From Epinephelus fuscoguttatus (lineage: Eukaryota; Chordata; Actinopteri; Perciformes; Serranidae): a stretch of DNA of 64,000 nt. The DNA lies in assembly GCF_011397635.1 (NCBI RefSeq), contig NC_064767.1, forward strand, positions 1,877,001 to 1,941,000, given 5' to 3'. Position 1 is the stretch's first letter. The number at the start of each line of letters is the position of its first letter. The notes beneath the pieces were generated by a model. It was not told the origin of the DNA and made no database searches. It saw only the letters and a program-made list of their open reading frames with translations. Shown piece after piece: positions 55,701-64,000 of this stretch. Both the position numbers and the translations under genes were made by a program.

Positions 55701-57961
55701 GAAAACGATGAAGAATAAAAACTGTTTGTCAGAATTCACTTGGCTCAGTTTTATGACAGAAAGCTGTTCCTGACTTTGGGTTGATCGTGTGCCTGTGTCT
55801 TCTCTCAGGTGTGGACCATCGTGGTGATGTTGCTCAGCAGGAAGTTTAACAGACTTCCTCACCTGTTTGCCTTAAACCTTTTCCTGGCTCAGGTCAGTCT
55901 CCAGTCACAGCTCCAGATGGAGCGTGTGCTTCACCGGTGATGTTCGGAGGTCATTTTGTGTTTCTGTCTGTGTCATCTTCACGTTCCTGTTCTCTGCTCG
56001 GCTCTAGTTCCTGGTGTGTGTCAGTATGATCCTGTGGAACTTCCTGGTGAAACAAGAGGATAATCTGGTGGGAAAGATCCTCACCTTCACTCTGCTCTAC
56101 GGGTCTCTGTACAGCACCTACATCTGGACGGGTAAGAGCGTGCATGTATGTTCATTAGACTGTGTTTGACTAAATAATAAAATGAACTGTGTTAAGCTTG
56201 CTCACTCTGATGCGTGTTTTTCAGGTTTAATCCCGCTGTGTCTGGCGCTCACTAACAGAGACGATCTGCTGAGACTCCGACCGGGAGTATTCATGATTTT
56301 GGGCTGGGGGTAGGTCAGCGTTACACAACATCACTGCATTCAACATAGTGTTCATTCTGTCAGGTTCTTTTGTCTTAAGGTTCATTCTCACTGCCGGAAT
56401 ATTTGCGCAGCGCTTTTCTGCATTTAAACCATACACACAGGCGCGGTACAGACGCAGAGCGGAATTTCGCGTTGTTGTGTTCCAAGTCCGCGCAGTGTGA
56501 ACGGGTGTAGGCGAACATGGACGAGAGTAGGAGCAGCAGCAGCGACGATAACATTATTGTCATTTACGTTAACTTAGCTAGCAATAGGTAGCTAGCTAGC
56601 AAGCTAACGATTAACAAGTGTCAACATCAACTTTCTTTAGCACTTACAACTCTCACCGCAGCCACCAAGCTGGACAATGGACTGCCAGACGTTGTCCTTT
56701 AATTCATTGTTCATACAATCATCCCGTCTTTTATCAAAAAGGACGGGGTGCTGTGAAACAAGGTTTATCAACCTTTCTCCCTTACTGTCCTGCCTGACTG
56801 GATTTCGGACTCTCCCAGGTCTGTGCGATGTCACTATAAACAACATTTCATTGGCCCAGCTGTGTAGTTCCGCTGCGAATTCCGCAGGGGTCAAAGTCTG
56901 GGCGGAAACTTTTTTCACCGCACGAAAGTTCCACCCCGGTGTGCAAACTTCCATAAGAACCCATGAAATCAGCTTTTATATTTTTCCATGAGAATAATCT
57001 GCGTAGATATTCACCCTCAATGAGAATGGACTTCTAGTCTTGTGTCAAATGTTCTTCTTAGTTTTTATGATATGAATGTCGGCCTTTTATCTCGTGTTTC
57101 TAGTCATGTGTTTTTGCAGACATGAGGAACTGTTAAAATGTGGTATTTCTTAAAGGGAGTTTGGTGTAATGTTTTCCACCAGGTGCAGGATGGGAAATAA
57201 TCTCAGAAGAATCTAGTTGTAGTCTGTCACAGTCACTGTCACACTCTCGTCTTTTAACAGTCGATCAAAGTCGTGTAGTGTAGAGTAGCTGGTAGTCACC
57301 TCATCCTGTTTTGGGCATTTTTAAACTGTAGCTGTTTAGTCATCAGATTATTGAACATTTCAGTCGAGTCAAACCAATGTCTTCGTCATTTTAGTCAAAC
57401 TTTTTTCACACGCGATTGATGGATTGGTTGAATAAATGCTCAGGTGACACAGGTTTACTCATTAGAGATGCAGCTTTGTAGAAAGTGTCTGGTCCAGTGG
57501 TCTGATAGGATCAATTTAAGGAATACATCCAGATATGGAGAATGTTCTGATTTGTTCATTTATTTTGAACCAACTTTAACTTCAGTAAGTTACTCCTCCT
57601 CCTCCTCCTCCTCCTCCTCCTGATGGTGCCCATCATGTGTGGGGTGGCCAGCACACAAAACAAAACTGCTGCGTTGGGGAAAACAAATCAGTTTAATTAT
57701 TTTATGTCCTTTTTGACAATGAAAATAAAAAGTGATTTTAGTAGTTTCAGATTACACCTAAGGCTCCTCCTGTCAACAATACTGCACGCTGATATAGTCA
57801 CAGTTTGTGTTTAATGACGTCGGTGCTGTCTCGTCTTCGTCGTGGGAAAAAAAGGACGTTGATGAAGATTTTTTAGTCGTAGTTTTAGTTAATGAAATTC
57901 ACAGCACATCCAGAGTGGAATTACAGTTATTAACAAGCACTTAAAAACTGTTTGAACACTA

Positions 57962-57995
<34 letters not shown>

Positions 57996-60900
57996 GGTTC
58001 CCTTCCTGATGGTCGGAGGTCTCCTGATATCAGGAGAGCGGACCGACACCATCGACTCTGCGTTCTTCTACGGCAGAGCTCAGGTCAGAAAAACACCTGC
58101 TGCTTTACTGTTTTTCACTCTGTGTATTTTTCCTGGCGTCTCTCTGTCCTCTGCTCCAGTCTGTCTAGTTCCTGTTTAAATCTGTCAAGCAGACTGTCCA
58201 CTGTAACTTATGAAACTGAATTGTACATAAATCAGAGTTATAACTCAAAATGAAGGAAGGCGTTTCTTCATCTTGTGTTGTGTGTGTGTCTGCAGATAAT
58301 CAGCACGGCGGTGGTGCTCGCCGTCAGCCTGGTGCTCGGTGCCATATCTCTGATGGGTCTCAGCCAGGGGGACAGGGAGCAGAGCGGCTACCAGGCCCTG
58401 AGCAGAGCCGCTGTAACAGGCGTCAGTGATGAGCTGAGGACCCCTGGTGGCCTGGAGGATCCACAACAACCACAGCAACAACAGTCACAGACGGCAAATT
58501 CACCTGACGGCAGCATCAACTCAGGTCTGTGCTGATACACATGAAATCCCATCAACATTTGCCTGGATCAAACAAAATACCAGGGCACAAAAACAACTAA
58601 TCTCACCAGATGATGGTCATATAAATATGTGTACTGTCTGTGTCGTGTTTCCAGACCTCCACAGTTTCTCTCCTCTGCAGCCCATGCCTGACATGATAGC
58701 CAGCACGCAGAGGGAGCACACAAACAGCACAGGTAGCAAACACTCATTTAAGTCTTTTTACATCTGTTAAATCTAAGTTATGACATTTAATTTGCACAGA
58801 GCAGAGGACATTTTCTATGTGTTTAACATTGATGCTGACATTTAGGACATGAAACAGGCAGATTCATGTGTTTTCTTCTACATCATAAAAATGTCATTTT
58901 GTGCAGTTGAATTAGGACCTGCCGTCTGTCCCTGATGTATCTGTCTGTGTCCGTCCTCTCGTCTTTACTGTGACTAACGGGGTATTAAGACATTTATTGT
59001 AGTGAAAAAGGAAAGAAAACTAAATTAACAGAAAATATCAGACGTTTGAAAGTGTGATGTGAAACAGCATGCAAATATCTGCACATTTCTCCTGGACTTC
59101 AACAGTTATGTTGTTTTTCCGTCTCCAGGCCACAGTGGGGCGCTGTGTGACGGGCAGCAGCAGCAGCAGCAGCAGCAGGGTTCTTCCTCCTCTGAGCAGC
59201 CGCTGAACCTGCCTCCACCCGGCCTTCAGACCACTGATGATAAACAGACGGTCAGACACGTCCTGCTCTGTCTGCTGCTCTTTGTCAGCCTGTTAGCGGT
59301 GAGGGTTAAATACTCATTAAATAACACGTTCGCAGGAGTCCAGCAGAGTCACACATAGGCTGCAAACAGGCAGTCAAAAAATTTGATCCTATGTTTTTTT
59401 CTGAACACTGATGGAAACCATCACGAGGTCAAGGAAGGATATAAAGGAGAGTTCATAAGGACTCAGGAAAAGACAGCAACAATGCTGAGAGAATCCCTCT
59501 GCACTTACAGCAGCACTGACAGCACTAACCAAATAAACCACAGACAGAACATAGATTTTGTCTCAGTTTTTATTCTGAAGATTTATTTTTAGTTCGTCAT
59601 CATTTTGTTTTCGTCATGGAAAAAAGGTTGATGAAAAAATTTCGACATAGTTTTCATCAATGAAATTAACAGTGAACTACCCACAGTCTTACCTTTATCA
59701 TCGACTCATGGTGGTGCACTGCTGCAGTGTGAATATAGGGGAAACACTGAAATGGACATTTGCCGTTATTTTTAGCATAAAAAAAAATAATTTTTGACCT
59801 GGTGGGACCCCTGTTGGCCTCACAGCCCAAAAGCCCTGTACAAATAAAAGGGAAACACTAGACCAAATATGGGACTCTGAGTCGAACCAATAAAGCCTCT
59901 TGAATTCAGTTTAATCTCCTGATGTCTGACTGGTGAATGTCTCTGTCTGTGTGTAGAACCTGTCCAGCTGCCTGTGGTGGCTCTTCAACAAAGATCCGGG
60001 AAGACTTTACCTTGAACTACAGTTCTTCTGCGCTGTGGCAAACTACGGACAGGTACCCCAGGGTGCGGTGTGTAAACATGAGCTGATTTAGTGCAGAAAT
60101 CATGTGTCCAACTTGTACTCCTCATTGTCTTTGTCTCAGGGCTTCCTGTCCTTTGGGATCTTTGGTCTGGACAGACACCTCATCATCATGCCCTTCAAGA
60201 AGAGGTGAGGAAGACTCCATCATGGTTTCTACAGTCACTTCAGATCAAATTATAAAATGAGGAGAAGAGGAGTAGAACAGTGTTTGTGTCTGTCAGGTTG
60301 CTGGGGATGTGGCAGGGACGGGACAGTGAGGATCTGAGTCCCTCAGGTGTACCAGAGGAGGTCCGACTCACCTGCACCCAGTTTGTCCGTTACCACAAAG
60401 ACCAGTGTGTACAGGACATCGTGCACACACGCAGGTACGAGTACGGATCTGCTCCTCTTAGAGCCTGTGTCCGCAAAGTGTTTTATTTCTTGGCGCTGGC
60501 GTCTTTTTTCAGTTGCTCTCTATGATGAGCGGGCGTGTGCAGCAACTTAAAGAAAAAGCACCACGCCCAGCATCTGGTGGTTTCCGAGCGCTTTAGGTTG
60601 CAAATCTCTGAACTTTTCAGACAGGCACCGGTGACGTCACTGCTGATTTATTCCTGAGCAAATAACGTTATCCTCATCGTCTTTCTCTCGGCTGCTTGAC
60701 CTTTGCCTGCCGCTGTTTGATGGGGACATTGATGTTTTCACTTCGCACCAATGATACTGGATTGTTGATCAGACCAATATTCATTACACCCCTGTTAGCT
60801 ACCTGGCTAATTACAATTTAGATATTGTTGTCATAGAAACAAAAGCCACACATAGTACATCATTAAAAAAATGCGCCGCCAGCTCTTGTTTTTTCTCATG

Positions 60901-63625
60901 AAGCGCTCCCCAACGCCCTGCCACTGAAAAAATATAAAGCACTGTGTGGACACAGGCCCTGATGTGGCATATGTCTGTCTTCTCTCTGGCACATGAAATC
61001 TCCTGAACTGCAGGTCCAATTTTTACCAAATAATCTGAGCATCATTAATCAACAGAGCTCATTAAAAGCTCAACATATTGACCAATGAACTCAAAATGGG
61101 GCGTGGATCAGCGCTAGGGTTGCAAGGATGGGAGATTTTCATGGTACTGTCTCAGAAAATATTGTAGTTTAAATATCATCAGTCAGAATGAGCCTTAAAG
61201 GAATGCAAACAGAAGATTTATTTTTGGTTGAACAAACGTTTTATTTCTATAATTGAAACTTGAAACCATTTTGTTATTGAAAGTTTGGGTAAAAAGTCTT
61301 TCAATATCATAGATAGCAAATGTACACTGTACGATAGTGGTCAGCTTTTATATCACAGTATACCTTGGATCCAGTATATCGCTGCAACCCTACTCAGCAC
61401 ATTGTTAGATGGGCGTGTTTAACCCTGTTAGTTATCCTTAATACAGGTGTTGTAAACTGTCAGATCTTGATCCTTCGCAGCTTTAAACCTTTAATGGTCT
61501 GTGCTGGCTTTAACCCCCAGATTGCTGCTTGTGGCCGTTATCTCCAGCTTTGATTTGGTTCTGGTTTGAATCCTAACAGTTTGGCTGCGTCCCGTCAGAT
61601 GACCTCTGGCTCTGTTCATTTTCACATCATCACTGCTTTATTTTTATTATTATTATTCTGTTTGCCTCTGACTTTTGGATGATTTTTCTCTGCATCCTCT
61701 TTGCATGTTTTAATCTGTCTGTTGACCTGTTGCACTCACTGAAGTTCTTCATCCACAGAGTCGCTCTTTTTCATCAAACTTATTCAGGTTGAGCCATTCA
61801 GAGTCCTGCACGGGAGCATTTTTGAAAACCCGTATCTGCCCATACCATACCATACCATACCAGTTAAGCTCAGTGCCAGAGCCGACCCGTTACCTGTGGT
61901 TATGTCTAAGTCAAAGCCACACCCTGATCAACACTGATCAACCCCCCCCCTCCCCCAGGCTCCAGTCCCTCACATGAAGCTGGGTCTCCGTTCTTGAATT
62001 GGACGTCTCTTAGACTGGATGGTGAAAACATTCAATCACTGCCAGGTTAGGAAACATGTTAGCATGCTCCTTCCACCACCATCAAACCTCCAAAGGATCC
62101 CAACTCCATGTAGGCTGCCACCTCATCCTCAGGCTGCAAAGTGTCATGGCTGGAGTCCTCCACGTCGATGACCAATGTGACCACGGGGTCAAAGGTTACA
62201 CTGGTGTCACTGACTTTAAAATAAAAGCAACTGCAGCTTGATAATGTGATTTAGATCTTAGAATATTACACATATACTGCACAAAGTTTATGTTCTCACC
62301 TGCTGCCTGCCCACGTGTAGTTCACTTCTAGCTGTGCCCATACCTGTACATTTATGAATATACTCGGGCTGTGAAGCAATTAAAAAAATATATCTAATTA
62401 TTTACATGCTCTGTGATTATTTAATCTAGATTAATCACATACATCAGTTTTTGCTGTGAAAGTATTTAAAAATCAACAGCCCTATTACAAACACATTTCT
62501 ACCTGTTACACAGCTTGTTGCAGGGCACCCTGTGGGTTCCTGACCCGGTGCAGGACTCTGGAACCATTAAACATTTATACTGTATGTGGAGCCTTTTACC
62601 ATAGTTTGCAGTACATGCTTACATTCACAGATATGAATAATTATTTCCAAGAAGCTTTAGATGTGAGTGCTTCTTTTAGCCTCACAAAAATACTAATAGT
62701 CTAAATCTTAAAGACAAAATCAGCTCAACTAACTGGATTTTTATCTTTTTAACTAAAAGCAATGTAAAATTTTAAAATGTATTAAAAGTTGAATTTGAAA
62801 TGTCGTCTTTACTAAACTCTACTAACTGAGAACCAGACTTTGTTTCTGGATGTTTATGAGTCTTGAGTTCTTTTCTTTTATGTTAACACATAAAACTTTC
62901 CCACTTTTACTTTCTTTATTAATCCTTGTCCTTTCCTTTCTTCCTCCCTGCGTCCCTTTGCCTGCCCTCTTCCCCTGTCCTTGCTTCTCTACTGCTCAGT
63001 GGCTCAGGGGAGAGTGTGAGCGCCTCCACAGGTGAATCCTTCCTCTGATAATGACAGGTTCAGAGGAGGACTGGAGGAGGAGGAGGAGGAGGAGGGGGCT
63101 GTGAGACGCTCCCCCTCCCATCAGCCCCGGTACCTTCACTCGCATCAGGATCTTCAGGAGCAACTGAAGCACGAGCCGCATGATCTGCACCAGACTCACC
63201 AAACTCACCATCCGGCTGAACACTGCGGCCGAAGTTTGCCTCCATCCCGACCCTGGAATGAAAACCAAGCACATGTTTCTGACTGTGATATCCCAGAGGA
63301 GCAGACCCCCCAGCTCCAGTCTAACCACAACCCAGCTGGTCCTCGCCGCCTACACCAGCACGGTCTTTCCTCTAGCCCCCCCCATCTCCATCAGTCATGT
63401 GTCCAAAGTGTGTTTCGGGGCAGCGACCTGGTGGACTGGCTGCTTGAGAGAGGCCTGTGCGCCGGGCGAGCCGAGGCCCAGCTGTACGGCGTCAGGCTTC
63501 AGCAGGGAGGAGTGTTACATCACCTGACAGGTCAGCGCCGCTTCAGAGATGAACCCTCCCTGCTGTACTGCTTCACACAGGGGGCAGAGAGAGGGAGAGC
63601 GGAGCAATGGTCCCACATCATGTGA
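48234..63625 (+). CDS. gpr155: gpr155 (LYCHOS), 19 coding exons, about 855 residues
   Basis: This encodes the lysosomal membrane cholesterol sensor that relieves GATOR1 inhibition of mTORC1 in mammals. Coding exons: 48234-48391, 49508-49655, 49734-49863, 49973-50148, 51403-51555, 52593-52660, 53545-53716, 55517-55672, 55809-55892, 56008-56131, 56225-56309, 57996-58083, 58296-58524, 58655-58732, 59129-59298, 59957-60052, 60140-60204, 60297-60434, 63376-63625. All have GT-AG borders. Phases agree and the total is 2,568 nt, close to the human protein length (870). Domains: PIN/auxin-carrier-like transporter (about 30-385), GPCR-like helices (about 385-540 and 655-725), a polar linker, and DEP (about 750-845). 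Landmarks: ATQSNDFALGYPI, NPIVFMVIVGI, NHTSLSNFAFLYGVFP, SFNISIVSL, GSLYSTYIWTG. The start of the last exon is the least certain junction. I cannot say whether it is the a or b paralogue of fish. Confidence 0.96.
49508..53716 (+). CDS. gpr155: gpr155 exons encoding the transporter-like half
   Basis: Exons 49508-49655, 49734-49863, 49973-50148, 51403-51555, 52593-52660 and 53545-53716 give residues about 53-335. They show the auxin-carrier fold: KGLGNFVSKFALPALLFKNM, VMVFVLVCVLTLMVASPESR, ATQSNDFALGYPI, YLVAPVSLMLLNPIGFALCE, SFGGAALFYLGLTMVGQLRK, ALILLITAKLLVMPLVC and FLYGVFPTAPSVAIYA. Two N-glycosylation sequons lie in the loop NSTSANHTS (53,600-53,630). The pattern mirrors mammalian GPR155 almost helix by helix. 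Confidence 0.95.
51597..52478. mobile_element. MITE-like element in gpr155 intron
   Basis: Inverted ends taaggccgagtccacac (51,597) and gtgtggacgaggcctta (to 52,478) match at 15 of 17 positions. The body is non-coding and includes an A-rich run near 51,630. Confidence 0.6.
52682..52729. repeat. (TG)n microsatellite
   Basis: About 24 TG units, starting 21 bp after the donor of the gpr155 exon ending at 52,660. Confidence 0.97.
53717..55516. other. gpr155 intron, no gene seen
   Basis: Non-coding DNA with a (CA)n tract at about 54,012-54,038 and repeat-like stretches near 54,480-54,760. No recognisable coding sequence. Confidence 0.55.
55517..58083 (+). CDS. gpr155: gpr155 exons encoding the GPCR-like helices
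   Basis: Exons 55517-55672, 55809-55892, 56008-56131, 56225-56309 and 57996-58083 give residues about 336-514. They read SGMVISTFLSAPIMYVSAWL, NVSFNISIVSLVALVWTIVV, FLVCVSMILWNFLVKQEDN, GKILTFTLLYGSLYSTYIWT and FLMVGGLLISGERTDTIDSA. The acceptor of the last of these exons follows directly on a (TG)n tract at 57,964-57,992. Confidence 0.94.
56379..57032. mobile_element. MITE-like element in gpr155 intron
   Basis: The left end ggttcattctcactgccgg and the inverted right end near 57,010-57,032 (ccctcaatgagaatgga) are similar. The inside shares gcgcag / ctgcg words. Imperfect and old. Confidence 0.45.
57964..57992. repeat. (TG)n microsatellite at a splice acceptor
   Basis: About 14 TG units end directly at the tag acceptor (57,993-57,995) of the gpr155 exon 57996-58083, taking the place of a normal polypyrimidine tract. 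Confidence 0.95.
58296..60434 (+). CDS. gpr155: gpr155 exons encoding the linker, last helices and DEP start
   Basis: Exons 58296-58524, 58655-58732, 59129-59298, 59957-60052, 60140-60204 and 60297-60434 give residues about 515-772. A helix (STAVVLAVSLVLGAISLMGL) is followed by a low-complexity cytosolic linker with DPQQPQQQQSQ and an eight-Gln run encoded by CAG repeats (59,155-59,178). Next come VRHVLLCLLLFVSLLANLSS, LYLELQFFCAVANYGQGFLS and GIFGLDRHLIIMPFKKR. The DEP N-terminus is TCTQFVRYHKDQCVQDIVH. Confidence 0.93.
60462..60961. mobile_element. MITE-like element in gpr155 intron
   Basis: The left end gagcctgtgtccgcaaagtg and right end cactgtgtggacacaggccc are imperfect inverses, and aggcgct-type words recur inside. 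The body is about 500 bp and non-coding. Confidence 0.55.
61115..61392. mobile_element. hAT-like MITE, 278 bp
   Basis: The ends TAGGGTTGCAA and GCTGCAACCCTA are flanked by an imperfect 8-bp duplication (atcagcgc / ctcagcac, 6 of 8). It lies in the last gpr155 intron. Confidence 0.65.
61393..63375. other. Last gpr155 intron, remaining part
   Basis: No gene was recognised. It contains a short cataccatac repeat (about 61,838-61,862) and a C-rich run near 61,943. At 63,060-63,370 the plus strand is open in the DEP-exon frame, with a run of about 7 Glu codons, so a longer last exon is possible, but the peptide has no DEP features. Confidence 0.45.
63376..63625 (+). CDS. gpr155: gpr155 last coding exon: DEP domain
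   Basis: This exon encodes the C-terminal part of the DEP domain: SVFRGSDLVDWLLERGLC, EAQLYGVRLQQGGVLHHLTG, FRDEPSLLYCF. A short tail follows, ending WSHIM before TGA at 63,623-63,625. The acceptor chosen (ctttcctctag at 63,375) keeps the frame from the exon ending at 60,434 and gives a linker slightly longer than in the human protein. An acceptor at about 63,406 (ccaaag) would also be in frame. Confidence 0.85.
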
Positions 63626-64000
63626 CAGGAGAGAGGAGGCGGGGGAACAGGTTCGAGTGACAGGCGTCTGGGGCTGCTCATGGCCAGAGGTTTGAAAATG
63701 TGCGGCACCAGCTGCTGAGAGGCTTCGTTGGCAGCTCCTTGAAGAAACAAGTAGAGGGATGGGTGGGCTCAGTGAAGGCTGCACCTGATAGTTCAAAACT
63801 TCTTTCATAAAGTTGGTATTCAAACTTTAAATCAACATTCAGATGCTGTGCAGCCTCTTTTTGCATGTCTATTCATTTGAAGTGGGGCTCACATATAGTC
63901 AATGTGTTACCTTCAGTAGATGGCGGTCAGCACGCCCCCAGTTTGGAATAGCAGGCAGGACTCCCACCAGGGAAGCTCAGCATCACACTGCTGTGGACAG
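63626..64000 (+). other. gpr155: gpr155 3' UTR / flank
   Basis: Sequence after the gpr155 stop. No AATAAA signal was seen up to the window end, so the transcript end probably lies beyond it. Confidence 0.5.

Noticed and set aside
63000..63031. Possible gpr155 micro-exon (SGSGESVSAST) between splice-like sites
   Set aside because: It fits the incoming phase, but its outgoing phase does not match any acceptor that opens the DEP frame. A direct join from 60,434 to 63,376 is simpler.
62996..63328. Minus-strand open frame of 110 residues opposite the gpr155 3' exon
   Set aside because: Low-complexity leucine run is the antisense of a GAG repeat; no recognisable domain.

Overview
This is vertebrate nuclear DNA, almost certainly from a ray-finned (teleost) fish, probably a percomorph. 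The evidence is GT-AG split genes, fish-type NLR genes of the FISNA-NACHT-LRR-B30.2 class, a gpr155 orthologue, a eukaryotic tRNA-Ser, and dense fish-type repeats (L2/CR1-like LINEs, tRNA-derived SINEs, hAT- and Harbinger-like DNA elements, solo LTRs, a Penelope-like fragment). No operons or bacterial signals are present. Most listed open frames are antisense or repeat shadows.

Region 1 (about 450-13,600, minus strand) is a complete NLRC3-like immune-receptor gene, copy A. Twelve coding exons could be joined by splice site and phase into an open frame of about 1,198 residues. Its parts are a 30-bp ATG exon, three short repeated N-terminal cassettes, two helical exons, a FISNA-NACHT exon, three 174-bp LRR exons, a 47-bp linker exon and a PRY/SPRY (B30.2) exon. 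Its Walker A motif has lost the first glycine through a 3-bp deletion.

Region 2 (about 13,600-23,440) is a repeat-filled spacer. It holds a 4-kb antisense LINE, itself interrupted by a 345-bp piece of the NLR 5' flank, plus a Harbinger transposase fragment, a SINE-like copy and other repeats.

Region 3 (about 23,440-41,165, minus strand) is the tandem paralogue, copy B. Its Walker A is intact, but it has a 1-bp frameshift between FISNA and NACHT and lacks the third LRR exon. The two copies differ by clean insertions that can be read against each other: a 2.1-kb solo LTR, an L2 fragment, a SINE and a 2.1-kb foldback palindrome in B; a 901-bp solo LTR and a nested DNA transposon in A.

Region 4 (about 41,165-48,200) carries repeats, a tRNA-Ser(CGA) gene, and the GC-rich promoter and first non-coding exon of gpr155.

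Region 5 (48,234-63,625, plus strand) is gpr155 (lysosomal cholesterol sensor LYCHOS). Nineteen coding exons join in frame to about 855 residues: a PIN/auxin-carrier-like transporter half, a GPCR-like helical bundle and a C-terminal DEP domain. The window ends in its 3' UTR or flank.

I did not find a clearly new biological system. The most interesting material is the NLR pair with complementary lesions, the overlapping stop/start in copy B, the recently mobile SINE-like family, and the foldback element.
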